Positions 21,805 to 31,230 of a stretch of 64,000 nucleotides of DNA are shown piece after piece. The DNA is taken from contig NZ_CP125947.1 of the NCBI RefSeq assembly GCF_030064165.1, forward strand, positions 3,348,001 through 3,412,000. The letters run 5' to 3'. Position numbers and translations under genes: made by a program. Position 1 is the stretch's first letter. Each line of letters begins with the position of its first letter. Below the pieces are notes generated by a model. That model searched no databases, was not told the origin of the DNA, and worked only from the letters and a program-made list of their open reading frames with translations. Source of the stretch: Comamonas resistens. GTDB lineage: Bacteria > Pseudomonadota > Gammaproteobacteria > Burkholderiales > Burkholderiaceae_C.

Positions 21805-22969
21805 TGTTGTGTTTCTCCATCAGCGCTGTGAAGCGGTCAAACAGATAGCCGATATCGTGCGGGCCGGGCGATGCTTCGGGGTGACCCTGGAAGCAGAAGG
21901 CGGGAACATCGGTGCGCTCCAGGCCTTGCAGCGTGCCGTCGAACAGGCTGATGTGCGTGGCGCGGGTGTTGGCGGGCAGCGACTCGATTTCCACGGCAAA
22001 ACCGTGGTTCTGGCTGGTGATGCTGACGCGGCCGGAATCCAGGTCCTTCACGGGGTGGTTGGCACCGTGATGGCTGTTTTGCATCTTGAAGGTCTTGGCG
22101 CCGGAGGCCAGGGCCATGATCTGGTGACCCAGGCAGATACCGAACAAGGGCTTCTTGGCAGCCATGATCTCTTGCGCAGCGGCAATCGCATAGTCGCAAG
22201 GTGCGGGGTCGCCAGGGCCGTTGGACAGGAAAACGCCATCGGGGTTCATCGCCAGCACATCCTTGGCGGGTGTCTGGGCAGGCACAACGGTCACATCGCA
22301 ACCGCGCTCGGCCAGCATGCGCAGAATGTTCTTCTTCACGCCGAAGTCATAGGCCACGACCTTGAACTTGGGCGATTCGAGCTTGCCGTAGCCTTCGCCC
22401 AGCTTCCATTCGGCTTCGGTCCAGGGATAGGCCTTCTCGGTGGTCACCACCTTGGCCAGATCCAGACCCTTCATGTCGGGCGCAGCCTTGGCGGCGGCAA
22501 TGGCTTCGTCGATCCTGGCCTGGGTTACTTCTTCACCGGCAGCCAGACCCACGATTGCACCATTCTGTGCACCCTGGTCACGCAGCAGACGTGTGAGCTT
22601 GCGGGTGTCGATGTTGGCGATGGCGACAGTCTTGCCCTCGATCAGGTACTCGGACAGCGTCTGTGTGCTTCGGAAGTTGCTGGCCAGCAAAGGCAGGTTC
22701 TTGATGATGAGACCTGCGGCATGGATCTTGTCAGCCTCGACATCTTCAGGATTGACACCATAGTTGCCGATATGCGGATACGTGAGCGTCACGATCTGCT
22801 GGCAGTAGCTGGGGTCGGTGAGAATTTCCTGGTAGCCGGTCAGCGAAGTATTGAAAACAACTTCACCAACGGTGGTGCCTTGCGCACCAATCGAGTTGCC
22901 AATAAAGACCGTGCCGTCTGCGAGCGCCAGGATGGCGGATGGGAAGTTTCCCTTGAGAGACAAAAGCAC
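21797..22969 (-). CDS. carA: Carbamoyl-phosphate synthase small subunit (glutaminase)
   Basis: Class I glutamine amidotransferase subunit supplying ammonia to CarB, 390 aa. Start chosen is GTG at 22969 ([19 protein letters not shown]) with GGAG 7-8 bp upstream. A TTG 12 codons further up is also in frame but lacks a good ribosome-binding site. The N-terminal CarA domain contains [17 protein letters not shown]. The C-terminal GATase domain contains the nucleophile Cys in [12 protein letters not shown] and the His-Glu pair in [13 protein letters not shown]. Confidence 0.96.
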
Positions 22970-23096
22970 TGGGTTCTCCGGTTTTTTAATTACGGTTACG
23001 CCCAACGAAGCCCCGGCATAGGTACTGGGACGTTTGTGTCTACAGGGAATGGCGAGAAAGCGTCGCTAGGCGTATGAAGATGCTTGAAAGCCGCCC

Positions 23097-23102
23097 ATTA
23101 TA
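23097..23102 (-). promoter_or_regulatory. -10 element of the carAB promoter
   Basis: Exact TATAAT on the minus strand in the 170-bp carA upstream gap, with no good -35 hexamer at standard spacing. It would give a ~120-nt leader. I see no terminator hairpin and therefore no evidence of attenuation. Confidence 0.5.
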
Positions 23103-23139
23103 AGCCCCGGTCGCTTCAGCCCTGTGATTCGCTGCGGGA

Positions 23140-23931
23140 TTACCCTCTGCGCCGCAGCATGCTTACGCTGCTCGCATGCAGGCAGATCGCCGCAGCCGCC
23201 CCCACATTGAGTGACTCCTCACCTCCAGGCTGCGCAATGCTGATTCGGTGCTGCGCCATTTCCATCAACGCATTGCCCACACCCTGCCCCTCATGACCCA
23301 TGGCCCAGGCGCAGGGCCAGGGCAGGTCTGCGTCATGAATCAATGTCCCCTGATGGGAGCTGGTCACTATCAGAGGCACTTGCAAAGCCTGCACATCTTC
23401 GACGGAAGCCGCCTCCACCAGATGCAGGCCAAAATGCGCCCCCATGCCAGCACGCAGCACCTTCTGGCTCCACAGTGCCGCCGTTCCCTTGAGGGCCACG
23501 ATCTGCTTGAAACCGAAGGCCGACGCGCTGCGCAGGATAGAGCCCACATTGCCCGCATCCTGCACCCGATCCAGCACCACGGTGGACACGCCGGATTGAG
23601 GCTGAACACCGGCATCCCAATCCATCACATAGCCCATGCGCGCCGGCGATTCCAGACTGCTGATTTCGTCAAACAAGGCATCGGCAAGCACTATGACTTT
23701 GCCAGCAGGCAACACCCACTCCTCGGGCGCTTGCGGCCAAACAGACTGGGCGAACACCGCCACCTTGGGTGCCAGGCCGCGCGCCAGTGCGGCGCGGCAC
23801 AGATGATCCCCCTCCAGCCAGACCTGCGCCTGCTTGCGATAGGCCGTGCTGTCCTGTGAGAGGCGGCGCAGTTCTTTGACAAAAGCGTTGTCGCGCGAAT
23901 GAATTTCCGTGACCTGGGGGCGTGCAGCCAT
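23140..23931 (-). CDS. SpoU/TrmH-family RNA 2'-O-methyltransferase
   Basis: SPOUT-class RNA ribose methyltransferase, 263 aa from the ATG at 23931 (MAARPQVTEIHSRDNAFVKELRRL). The N-terminal substrate-binding domain precedes the knotted catalytic domain. That domain carries motif 1 DRVQDAGNVGSILRSA (121-136), motif 2 MGHEGQGV (211-218) and motif 3 GGEESLNVGAAAAI (237-250). It is of the RlmB/TsnR-like type, but the target nucleotide cannot be told from sequence. It is the last gene of the leftward rpsB-to-rnhB block, 203 bp after rnhB with a dispersed repeat in the gap. A 150-codon upstream extension through that repeat is rejected. Confidence 0.9.
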   Translation of the reverse strand: MAARPQVTEIHSRDNAFVKELRRLSQDSTAYRKQAQVWLEGDHLCRAALARGLAPKVAVFAQSVWPQAPEEWVLPAGKVIVLADALFDEISSLESPARMGYVMDWDAGVQPQSGVSTVVLDRVQDAGNVGSILRSASAFGFKQIVALKGTAALWSQKVLRAGMGAHFGLHLVEAASVEDVQALQVPLIVTSSHQGTLIHDADLPWPCAWAMGHEGQGVGNALMEMAQHRISIAQPGGEESLNVGAAAAICLHASSVSMLRRRG

Positions 23932-23957
23932 GTCAACCTCTGAATGCAAAAAAGCAC

Positions 23958-24032
23958 GACTTACGCCAATCAGGTTCAGCAAGACGTTTGCCCCATGGGC
24001 ATATTCCTTGTGAATCCTTGTTTGCGTAAGTC
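23958..24032. repeat. Dispersed repeat family A, copy 1
   Basis: 75-bp element with perfect 9-bp inverted ends GACTTACGC / GCGTAAGTC and a central hairpin TGCCC-CAT-GGGCA (23989-24001). It shares the near-terminal block ATCCTTGTTTGCG with copies at 40241-40318 and 58604-58679. It lies between rnhB and the SpoU methyltransferase gene. Confidence 0.75.
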
Positions 24033-24134
24033 CTAAAAAGAAAACCCGGCCTGCTCCTGCAAACCGAGCCCATGGTCCGAAGATAAGACGCCCGGGCCAG
24101 CCTCTGGCCGCACTCGGGAATGCCTCGGCCCTAC

Positions 24135-24866
24135 TCAGTTGTAAAGCGACGCCTGCGACATCATCAATGTGGAGGCGACGCCGGAGATGCCGCTCTCGCA
24201 CAGCACAGGCTGGGCCAGACCACCTTCGCACACAGGCCCCGCCTGCAAAGCCTGGGCCACGGGTGAAAAGGAACGCCGATGCTCGGCCGTCGCGCCGTGA
24301 ACGCGCAAGGCTTCCAGATGCGCCGCCGTGCCATAACCCTTGTGCGCAGCAAAGCCATATTGCGGGTACTGGGCATCCAGCCGCTCGCACCAGCGATCAC
24401 GCGTGACTTTGGCCAGAATCGAAGCCGCCGAAATCGCCTGCACCAGCGCATCGCCCTTGACGATGGCCTCGGCCTGCACATCGATCTGCGGCAGTTGATT
24501 GCCATCCACCAACACCAGCACGGGCTTGAGACGCAAGCCCATCACGGCGCGGCGCATGGCCAGCATGGTGGCTTTGAGGATGTTGATCTCGTCGATCTCC
24601 TGCACCGAGGCCTGGGCTATGCAAAAGCACAGCGCCTTGGCACGGATCTCGTCATAAAGCACCTCGCGGCGGTTGGCCGTGAGCTTCTTGGAGTCGTTCA
24701 GCCCGGCAATGGGCTTCATGTCATCCAGAATGACGGCGGCCGCCACCACCGGGCCGGCCAGCGGGCCGCGTCCTGCCTCATCCACCCCGGCAACCAGCCC
24801 GGGCGGATGCCAGGGCAGGCAGCCTTGCTCAAGCAGAGGGGGTGGCAATGATTTTTTCGATCGCAT
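24135..24866 (-). CDS. rnhB: Ribonuclease HII
   Basis: Degrades RNA in RNA-DNA hybrids and starts ribonucleotide excision. It has 243 aa from the ATG at 24866 ([10 protein letters not shown]). The metal-binding DEDD residues are seen: D29 and E30 in [14 protein letters not shown], an Asp in VLVDGNQLP, and one in [13 protein letters not shown]. It overlaps the lpxB 3' end by 38 bp. The C-terminal ~35 residues after PVAQALQAG extend past the usual family end and look poorly conserved. Longer upstream starts lie inside lpxB and are rejected. Confidence 0.95.
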   Translation of the reverse strand: MRSKKSLPPPLLEQGCLPWHPPGLVAGVDEAGRGPLAGPVVAAAVILDDMKPIAGLNDSKKLTANRREVLYDEIRAKALCFCIAQASVQEIDEINILKATMLAMRRAVMGLRLKPVLVLVDGNQLPQIDVQAEAIVKGDALVQAISAASILAKVTRDRWCERLDAQYPQYGFAAHKGYGTAAHLEALRVHGATAEHRRSFSPVAQALQAGPVCEGGLAQPVLCESGISGVASTLMMSQASLYN

Positions 24867-26040
24867 GGGCAGCCAGTTCGGCAGTATCTCGGCGCAGTTC
24901 GTGGTGTAGCGCGGTGAAGCGCTCAACCAGCGCTTCAATGGTGACAGGAGAATCCTGGCTGGCACGCAGCCAGCCCAGTGCGGCTTGCGCCAGTGCCTCA
25001 GGGGTTGCCGCATCCTGCAGCAGCTCGGGCACGACGAAGTCGCCGCACAGAATATTGGGCAGCCCCACCCAGGGCTGCAGCTGCTTGCGCTTCATCAAGC
25101 GCCAGCTCCAGGGGTGCATGCTGTAGCTGATGACCATGGGGCGCTTGTAGAGCGCGGCCTCCAGCGTGGCCGTGCCACTGGCAATCAGCGTGCAGTCGCA
25201 GGCAGCCAGCACATCGTGGGACTGGCCCTGCACGATGATGGCCCTATCCTGCATGCCGGCCTCGGCTGCAATACGGCGCACCTCGTCGATCTGTGCAGGA
25301 ACTGCGGGAACTATGATTTTGGTAGCTGGCAGCGCTTTTTGCACAAGGGCTGCAGCCTTGAAAAAGCCAGCAGCGATATAGCGCACTTCCGAGCGGCGGC
25401 TACCGGGCAGCAGCGCCAGCACCGGGCCATCCTCGGGCAGGCCCAGACGCGCGCGCGCAGCCGCGCGATCGGGATGCAGCGGAATCACCTGGGCCAGCGG
25501 ATGACCGACGTAAGTAGCCGATATGCCATGCTGGGCCAGCAACTCCGGCTCGAATGGGAAGATGCACAGCACATGATCGGCCGCGCGGCGGATTTTCTCC
25601 ACGCGGTCGGCACGCCAGGCCCAGATCGACGGGCAGACAAAGTGCACGGTCTTGACACCCGCCTCGCGCAGCGAGGTTTCCAGGCCCAGATTGAAATCCG
25701 GCGCGTCCACACCGACAAACACCGCAGGCGGATGGGCAATCAGACGCTGGCGCAGCTTTTTGCGAATGCCCAGCAGCTCGGCCACACGGGCCAGCACTTC
25801 CCAACTGTAACCATGCACGGCCAGCCGCTCGGACTGCCACCAGGCATCAAAGCCGCGCTGCTGCATCTGCGCGCCGCCAATGCCCATGGACTGAAGCTGG
25901 GGCCAACGCTGGCGCAAGCCATCGAGCAGCAGCGAAGCCAGCAGATCGCCCGATGCTTCGCCTGCCACCATGGCAATGCTGGGCACTATGGAATCTGCAG
26001 CTGCTTGCACCGGCTGCTTGGAGCTTTCAGAGCTGTTCAC
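24829..26040 (-). CDS. lpxB: Lipid-A-disaccharide synthase LpxB
   Basis: GT19 glycosyltransferase condensing UDP-diacylglucosamine with lipid X to form the lipid A disaccharide at the inner membrane. It has 403 aa from a GTG at 26040. N-terminal [13 protein letters not shown] is the conserved Rossmann motif, and the C-terminal domain carries the UDP-site segment [18 protein letters not shown]. Residues encoded around 25319-25366 ([20 protein letters not shown]) overlap a stretch resembling repeat family B. It starts 59 bp after lpxA and overlaps rnhB by 38 bp. Confidence 0.95.
   Translation of the reverse strand: MNSSESSKQPVQAAADSIVPSIAMVAGEASGDLLASLLLDGLRQRWPQLQSMGIGGAQMQQRGFDAWWQSERLAVHGYSWEVLARVAELLGIRKKLRQRLIAHPPAVFVGVDAPDFNLGLETSLREAGVKTVHFVCPSIWAWRADRVEKIRRAADHVLCIFPFEPELLAQHGISATYVGHPLAQVIPLHPDRAAARARLGLPEDGPVLALLPGSRRSEVRYIAAGFFKAAALVQKALPATKIIVPAVPAQIDEVRRIAAEAGMQDRAIIVQGQSHDVLAACDCTLIASGTATLEAALYKRPMVISYSMHPWSWRLMKRKQLQPWVGLPNILCGDFVVPELLQDAATPEALAQAALGWLRASQDSPVTIEALVERFTALHHELRRDTAELAAHAIEKIIATPSA
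25319..25366 (+). repeat. Repeat family B-like sequence inside lpxB
   Basis: Plus-strand order TTGGTAGCTGG, CAGCGCTTTTT, CACAAGGGCTGCAGCC parallels the intergenic family B copies. It is embedded in frame in lpxB on the opposite strand and encodes part of a helix-strand region. A diverged but recognisable match. Confidence 0.5.
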
Positions 26041-26078
26041 GTCTCAATCTTCAGTGTGGTCGGCGCAAGCCGCTATGC

Positions 26079-26110
26079 AAAAAATAGCTGCAGACGCTAT
26101 CAGCGCGCAA
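26079..26110 (+). repeat. Partial family B-like element at the lpxA 3' end
   Basis: AATAGCTGCAGACGCTATCAGC resembles the first half of family B (ATAGCTG then CGCTT). It spans the lpxA stop codon, so the last lpxA codons and stop may be repeat-derived. Weak match. Confidence 0.35.
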
Positions 26111-26897
26111 TGCCGCGAGTGGATGCTGCCAGAAAGCCCAGCATATGATCCACATCCTGCACGGCTTCGGGCATCTCGGCCTTGAGGCCTTCGATGGCCT
26201 GCTTGGCAGCTTCCAGCGTCAGGCTCTGGCGGTAGAGCAGCTTGTGCATCTGCTTGACGGCCGCCAGGCGCTCCGGCGTGAAGCCGCGGCGGCGCAGGCC
26301 CTCGACATTGAAGCCGCGCACGGCCAACGGGTTGCCGTCCACCATCATGAAGGGCGGCACATCCTGCGAGATATGGCTGGCAAAACCCGCCATCACATGG
26401 GCACCGATATGTGTGAACTGGTGCACGCCCGTGAGGCCGCCCAGAATCGCCCAGTCGTCCACATGTACATGACCGGCCAGCGTGGCGTTATTGGCCAGGA
26501 TGGTGTTGTTGCCGACCATGCAGTCATGGGCAATATGCACATAGGCCATGATCCAGTTGTCATTGCCAATGCGGGTCTCACCACGGTCCTGCACGGTGCC
26601 GGTATTGAAGGTGCAGAACTCGCGCACCGTATTGCGGTCACCGATCACCAGACGCGTGGGCTCACCCGCATATTTCTTGTCCTGAGGCTGGGCACCCAGC
26701 GACGCAAACTGGAAGATCTGGTTGTCACAACCGATGGTGGTATGGCCCTCGATCACGCAGTGCGCGCCAACCGTGGTGTTGGCGGCAATGCGCACCTTGG
26801 GCCCGATGACGGCATAAGGCCCCACCGATACCGATGAATCAAGCTCCGCCGCAGGGTCGACCACTGCGGTGGGGTGAATAAGACTCACAGCCGTCAT
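26100..26897 (-). CDS. lpxA: UDP-N-acetylglucosamine O-acyltransferase LpxA
   Basis: First committed acyl transfer of lipid A synthesis: hydroxyacyl-ACP to UDP-GlcNAc. It has 265 aa from the ATG at 26897; a GTG two codons upstream is also open. The left-handed beta-helix of hexapeptide repeats runs from about [13 protein letters not shown] to [14 protein letters not shown]. The catalytic His is expected in [13 protein letters not shown]. The C-terminal alpha-helical domain ends GIAR. Tightly linked to fabZ and lpxD upstream and lpxB downstream, as in most proteobacteria. Confidence 0.96.
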   Translation of the reverse strand: MTAVSLIHPTAVVDPAAELDSSVSVGPYAVIGPKVRIAANTTVGAHCVIEGHTTIGCDNQIFQFASLGAQPQDKKYAGEPTRLVIGDRNTVREFCTFNTGTVQDRGETRIGNDNWIMAYVHIAHDCMVGNNTILANNATLAGHVHVDDWAILGGLTGVHQFTHIGAHVMAGFASHISQDVPPFMMVDGNPLAVRGFNVEGLRRRGFTPERLAAVKQMHKLLYRQSLTLEAAKQAIEGLKAEMPEAVQDVDHMLGFLAASTRGIAR

Positions 26898-26903
26898 CAG
26901 CAC

Positions 26904-27344
26904 TTATCCCACGTGACGCATGGTGCACATCAGCTGTGCTTCTGCGGCCACTTCGCCGTCGACGCTGGCCACGGCGTTGAACTTCCAGATGCCGCCACGC
27001 ACGCGGTCGATGGTGATTTCCAGGGCCAGCTGGTCTCCAGGCACCACGGGGCGCTTGAAGCGCGCGGAATCAATGCCCACGAAATAGTAGATATTGTTTT
27101 CGTCCGGAACCTGCCCCATGGCATCAAAGGCCAGCAGGCCTGCGGCCTGGGCCAGAGCTTCCAGAATCAGCACACCGGGCATGACAGGGCGACCGGGGAA
27201 GTGACCGGTGAAGAACGGCTCGTTGAAAGTCACGTTCTTGATCGCCTTGATGCGCGTGTTGCGCTCAAGCTCCAGCACCCGATCCACCAGAAGAAAGGGG
27301 TAACGGTGAGGCAGTTGCTTGAGAATTTCTTGGATATCCATCAT
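26904..27344 (-). CDS. fabZ: 3-hydroxyacyl-ACP dehydratase FabZ
   Basis: Hot-dog-fold dehydratase of fatty acid elongation, 146 aa. It competes with LpxA/LpxD for hydroxyacyl-ACP, which explains its place in the lpx cluster. The catalytic His is in the conserved [11 protein letters not shown] near the N-terminus, with the second motif [22 protein letters not shown]. Its ATG overlaps the lpxD stop by 1 bp (TGATG). A second ATG one codon on is equally possible. Confidence 0.96.
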   Translation of the reverse strand: MMDIQEILKQLPHRYPFLLVDRVLELERNTRIKAIKNVTFNEPFFTGHFPGRPVMPGVLILEALAQAAGLLAFDAMGQVPDENNIYYFVGIDSARFKRPVVPGDQLALEITIDRVRGGIWKFNAVASVDGEVAAEAQLMCTMRHVG

Positions 27345-28345
27345 CAATTTCCGTTGTTGCTTTGCTGGTTCCGAGCCAGCGCTTGTTCAAGCTTTTTGAC
27401 ACGCTCGCGGAGCGCATACAGCTGCCTGAAGGTTGCAGCGTTCTTTTCCCATTGCTCGTTCTCTTGCAACGGAAAGATGCCTGTGTAAAAGCCCGCTTTG
27501 GGCAGGGAGCGCGTGACCATGGATGTCGGCGAGATCACCGTGCCATCCGCAATCGTCAGATGCCCCAGAATATTGGCCGCACCGCCGATCTGGCAATGCC
27601 GTCCGATGCGCGCACTGCCGGCAATACCGGTATTGCCGGCAATCACTGTATGTGCACCGATGTGCACGTTGTGAGCGATCTGCACCAGATTATCGATCTT
27701 GACGCCATCTTCAATGATGGTGTCGTCGAGTGCCCCACGATCAATACAGGTGTTGGCGCCAATTTCCACATCGTTGCCTATGCGCACCGCCCCCAGCTGC
27801 TCGATCTTTTCCCAGCGACCTGCCGATGGCGCAAAACCAAAACCGTCCGCACCGATGACCACACCGGGATGCACGATGCAGCGCTCGCCCACCACACAGC
27901 CCTGGCCGACGGTGACGCGCGACTTGAGCACGGTGTCTGCGCCAATCACGGCGCCAGCATCCACCACGCACTGCGGTCCGATATAGGCCGAAGCATGCAC
28001 GGTCGCCGACGCATCGACCACGGCACTGGGGTGGACTCCGCTAGGCTTCTGGCCCTGCTGGTTCGCCTTCCACCACTGTGTGGCACGCGCAAAATAGGCA
28101 TAGGGATCGGCCGTGACAATGCAGGCACCGCGCTGCGCGGCTTCATCACGCATCGCCGGCGCCACAATGACACAGGCCGCCTGTGAGGCGGCCAGTTGCT
28201 GGCGATAACGAGGATTGCTTAAAAAGCTCAGATCTCCGTGGCTCGCGGAATCCAGCGGAGCGATACGCGAAATGGACATTTCGCGTTCGCCTCCAACCAG
28301 CTCTCCACCGAGCGCATCGAGAATCTGTCCCAATAGAGCGCTCAC
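27344..28345 (-). CDS. lpxD: UDP-3-O-(3-hydroxyacyl)glucosamine N-acyltransferase LpxD
   Basis: Third step of lipid A synthesis, N-acylation of UDP-3-O-acyl-glucosamine. It has 333 aa from a GTG at 28345. An N-terminal uridine-binding domain (~1-100) leads to a hexapeptide beta-helix (~105-300) with the catalytic-type segment [20 protein letters not shown]. The C-terminal helix ([14 protein letters not shown]) presumably forms the trimer cap and ACP site. It starts 19 bp after skp. Confidence 0.95.
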   Translation of the reverse strand: MSALLGQILDALGGELVGGEREMSISRIAPLDSASHGDLSFLSNPRYRQQLAASQAACVIVAPAMRDEAAQRGACIVTADPYAYFARATQWWKANQQGQKPSGVHPSAVVDASATVHASAYIGPQCVVDAGAVIGADTVLKSRVTVGQGCVVGERCIVHPGVVIGADGFGFAPSAGRWEKIEQLGAVRIGNDVEIGANTCIDRGALDDTIIEDGVKIDNLVQIAHNVHIGAHTVIAGNTGIAGSARIGRHCQIGGAANILGHLTIADGTVISPTSMVTRSLPKAGFYTGIFPLQENEQWEKNAATFRQLYALRERVKKLEQALARNQQSNNGN

Positions 28346-28364
28346 GTTAATGCAACCCTTGGGC

Positions 28365-28871
28365 TTACTTGGAGCCGTTCAGGTTCTTGATCACCTTGTC
28401 TGTGATATCGAACTTGGGGTTGATATACACAGCTTCTTGCAGGATCACGTCGTACTTCTCAGACTCGGCCACTTGCTTGACGACCTTGTTGGCGCGATCC
28501 AGAACCGCAGCCAGCTCTTCGTTCTTGCGAGCGTTCAGGTCTTCCTGGAATTCGCGACGCTTGCGCTGGAATTCACGATCCTGATCCACCAGTTGACGCT
28601 GGCGCGAAGCACGCTGGCTTTCGGCCATGGTGGGCGCTTCACGTTCGAACTTGTCCGAAGCAGTCTTCAAAGCATTGCCTTGATCGACCAAATCTTTTTC
28701 ACGCTTAGAAAACTCCTGCTCAAGCTTGGCTTGGGCAGCCTTGGCGGCAGAAGCCTCACGGAAGATGCGATCCGTGTTGACAAAGCCCGCCTTGAATTCC
28801 TGTGCATGCGCAGAGACGGCCATGGCGCCAAGCAGCACAGCCAAAGAAAGATGGCTAGAGAGAGATTTCAT
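28365..28871 (-). CDS. skp: Periplasmic OmpH/Skp-family chaperone
   Basis: Periplasmic holdase for unfolded outer-membrane proteins on their way to the BAM complex. It has 168 aa with a signal peptide cleaved near AVSAHA. The mature chain is dominated by charged alpha-helical coiled coil ([15 protein letters not shown] and RRQFQ-type heptads), the tentacles of the jellyfish-shaped trimer. The N-terminal strand [14 protein letters not shown] is typical. Its first base overlaps the end of bamA, consistent with co-transcription. Confidence 0.93.
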   Translation of the reverse strand: MKSLSSHLSLAVLLGAMAVSAHAQEFKAGFVNTDRIFREASAAKAAQAKLEQEFSKREKDLVDQGNALKTASDKFEREAPTMAESQRASRQRQLVDQDREFQRKRREFQEDLNARKNEELAAVLDRANKVVKQVAESEKYDVILQEAVYINPKFDITDKVIKNLNGSK

Positions 28872-31186
28872 TAGAAAGATGTTCCGATTTGGAATTGCAG
28901 TTTCTGGATTCTATCGCCGGTTTCCTTGCGAATTGGCTGAGCATAAGCCAAACGCAGCGGACCTAACGGCGAAATCCAGCTGATACCGATACCCGTGGAG
29001 GCTCGCAGGGAGTTCAGCTCCATGCTTTCACCTTCCGCCCATACATTACCCACGTCAACAAAGGTGAACAGACGCAGGGTTCTGTCATTTCCGGCACCAG
29101 GGAACGGGATCATGAATTCGCCGTTCAGGGTCAGCTTGCGCGTACCGCCCAGAGCCAGATTGGTATTGACGCTGTCGTGACGACCCAGCGAGCCCTGTTC
29201 AAAGCCGCGCACCGATCCCAAACCGCCAGAATAGAAGTTCTTGAAAATAGGATATGGGTTGCCACCAATACCCTTGCCCCAACCCAGTTCGCCATTCAGC
29301 GCAATGGTGTACTTCTTGTTCAGGGGAATATATTGCTGAATCTGGTAATTGGCCTTCCAGTAGCGCATATCGCTGAGGAAAGATGCTTCCAGATTCACAC
29401 GCTGATAACGGCCGGCATTGGGAGCCAGGGCGCTATCGCGATTATCACGGGACCAGCCCAGAGTCAGAGGAATGCCGGTCTTCGAGCAGCCTGTATTGGA
29501 AGTGGCCGTGCCACCGCAATATTCGCTGTAGACGCCGGGCATATAGGTGCCGGGCTTGATCTCGTTGCCTTCGACGCCGGCGCCAAAGAAGATCGTGTCC
29601 ACTTCGCTGAACGGCACACCAAAGCGCACGCTCGCACCCTTGGTGACGATCTTGTAGGCGCCGTCGTCATAGTAAGGACGGGTGGTACGGTAATAGACGT
29701 CGTAGGTACGCGAGATGCCCGTATCCGTGAAGTACGGATTGGTGGTGGACACCACCAGAGTGCGGTTGTACTTGCTGGTGTTGACATCCAGGCCCAGATA
29801 ATTGCCGGAGCCGAAGACGTTTTCCTGCTTGATGCCGAAGGACAGCGAAACCTTTTCCGCACTGGAGAAGCCGGCACCCAGCTGAATCGAGCCAGTGGGC
29901 TTTTCCACCACGTTAATCAGCAGGTCCACCTGATCCGGAGAGCCAGGCACTTCCTGGGTTTCGATTTCCACCTGGGTAAAGAAGCCCAGACGGTCCACGC
30001 GGTCGCGCGAGAGTTTGATCTTCTGACCGTCGTACCAGGAGGCTTCGAACTGGCGGAATTCACGACGGATCACTTCATCGCGTGTCTTGTTATTGCCGCT
30101 CACATTGATGCGACGAATATAGGCACGGCGCGAAGGCTGGGCCTGCAGGACGACCTGCACCCGGTTATTCGCACGGTCGATTTCAGGCACGGCTTCGACC
30201 TTGGCAAAGGCAAAGCCGAAGTTGCTGTAATAGTCCGTAAAAGCCTTGATGGTGTCGGAAACCTGATCGGCGTTATAGGGCTCGCCGGGCTTGATCTTGA
30301 TCAGCGACTTGAACTCGTCATCGCGGTCCAGGAAGTTGCCTTCCATCTTCACACCGGACACCACGTACTGATTACCCTCGTGGATATTCACGGTCAAACC
30401 GATGTTCTGCTTGTCCGGAGAGATGGCCACCTGCGTGGAGTCGACACGGAACTCCAGATAGCCGCGCTGCAGATAGTAGGAGCGCAGGGCTTCCAGGTCC
30501 GCATTGAGCTTGTTGCGCGCGTAGCGGTCCGACTTGGTGTACCAGCTCATCCAGTTGCCGGTGTCCTGGTCGAACAAATCCGTGAGCGTGGACTCCTTGA
30601 AGGCCTTGTTGCCCACAATGTGGATTTCATTAATCTTGGCAGGCTCTCCCTCGGAGACCGTGAAGGTCAGGTTCACGCGGTTGCGCTCTATAGGCGTCAC
30701 CGTGGTCACCACTTCCGCGCCATACAGACTGCGGTTGATGTACTGACGCTTGAGCTCCTGCTCGGCGCGATCCGCCAAAGCCTTGTCGAAAGGACGGCCT
30801 TCGGCCAGCCCCACATCGCGCATGGCCTTGGTCAAGGTGTCCTTGTCGAATTCCTTGGTACCGGCAAAGCTCACCTCGGCGATGGTCGGGCGCTCTTCCA
30901 CGACCACGACCAGCACATTGCCATTGGCTTCCAGGCGCACATCCTTGAACAGACCCAGAGCAAACAGCGAACGGATGGCTGCAGCACCCTTTTCATCGTT
31001 GTACTCGTCGCCCACACGAACAGGCATGGATGCAAAGACGGTACCCGGCTCCACACGCTGCAGTCCTTCGACACGGATGTCCTGAACTTTAAAAGGCTCC
31101 AGCGCCCACGCGGCCTGCGCAGCCAAAACCATAGCAGCCAAGGCAGTAGCAGTGCGCTTGCCAAAGCGATTGAAATGTTTTTTCAT
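28871..31186 (-). CDS. bamA: Outer membrane protein assembly factor BamA
   Basis: Essential Omp85 insertase of the BAM complex. It has 771 aa with a signal peptide (cleavage near AAWA), five POTRA domains over about residues 30-425 and a 16-strand beta-barrel. The lid-loop lock motif VRGF is present (GLGSVRGFEQGSLG). The protein ends with an aromatic beta-signal (QKLQFQIGTSF). It follows rseP by 44 bp and overlaps skp by 1 bp, the usual rseP-bamA-skp-lpxD order. Confidence 0.97.
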   Translation of the reverse strand: MKKHFNRFGKRTATALAAMVLAAQAAWALEPFKVQDIRVEGLQRVEPGTVFASMPVRVGDEYNDEKGAAAIRSLFALGLFKDVRLEANGNVLVVVVEERPTIAEVSFAGTKEFDKDTLTKAMRDVGLAEGRPFDKALADRAEQELKRQYINRSLYGAEVVTTVTPIERNRVNLTFTVSEGEPAKINEIHIVGNKAFKESTLTDLFDQDTGNWMSWYTKSDRYARNKLNADLEALRSYYLQRGYLEFRVDSTQVAISPDKQNIGLTVNIHEGNQYVVSGVKMEGNFLDRDDEFKSLIKIKPGEPYNADQVSDTIKAFTDYYSNFGFAFAKVEAVPEIDRANNRVQVVLQAQPSRRAYIRRINVSGNNKTRDEVIRREFRQFEASWYDGQKIKLSRDRVDRLGFFTQVEIETQEVPGSPDQVDLLINVVEKPTGSIQLGAGFSSAEKVSLSFGIKQENVFGSGNYLGLDVNTSKYNRTLVVSTTNPYFTDTGISRTYDVYYRTTRPYYDDGAYKIVTKGASVRFGVPFSEVDTIFFGAGVEGNEIKPGTYMPGVYSEYCGGTATSNTGCSKTGIPLTLGWSRDNRDSALAPNAGRYQRVNLEASFLSDMRYWKANYQIQQYIPLNKKYTIALNGELGWGKGIGGNPYPIFKNFYSGGLGSVRGFEQGSLGRHDSVNTNLALGGTRKLTLNGEFMIPFPGAGNDRTLRLFTFVDVGNVWAEGESMELNSLRASTGIGISWISPLGPLRLAYAQPIRKETGDRIQKLQFQIGTSF

Positions 31187-31230
31187 GTGTGGAATTGCCG
31201 CCAGCGCGGCTTACCGAAAGCGGTAGAAAA

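Noticed and set aside
22970..23139. Pyrimidine-responsive attenuator or riboswitch before carA
   Set aside because: No terminator hairpin with T run and no leader peptide visible; only a TATAAT promoter element.
23932..24390. N-terminal extension of the SpoU methyltransferase by ~150 residues
   Set aside because: It runs through a family A repeat and the rnhB 3' end and has no family similarity; MAARPQVTEI is the normal start region.
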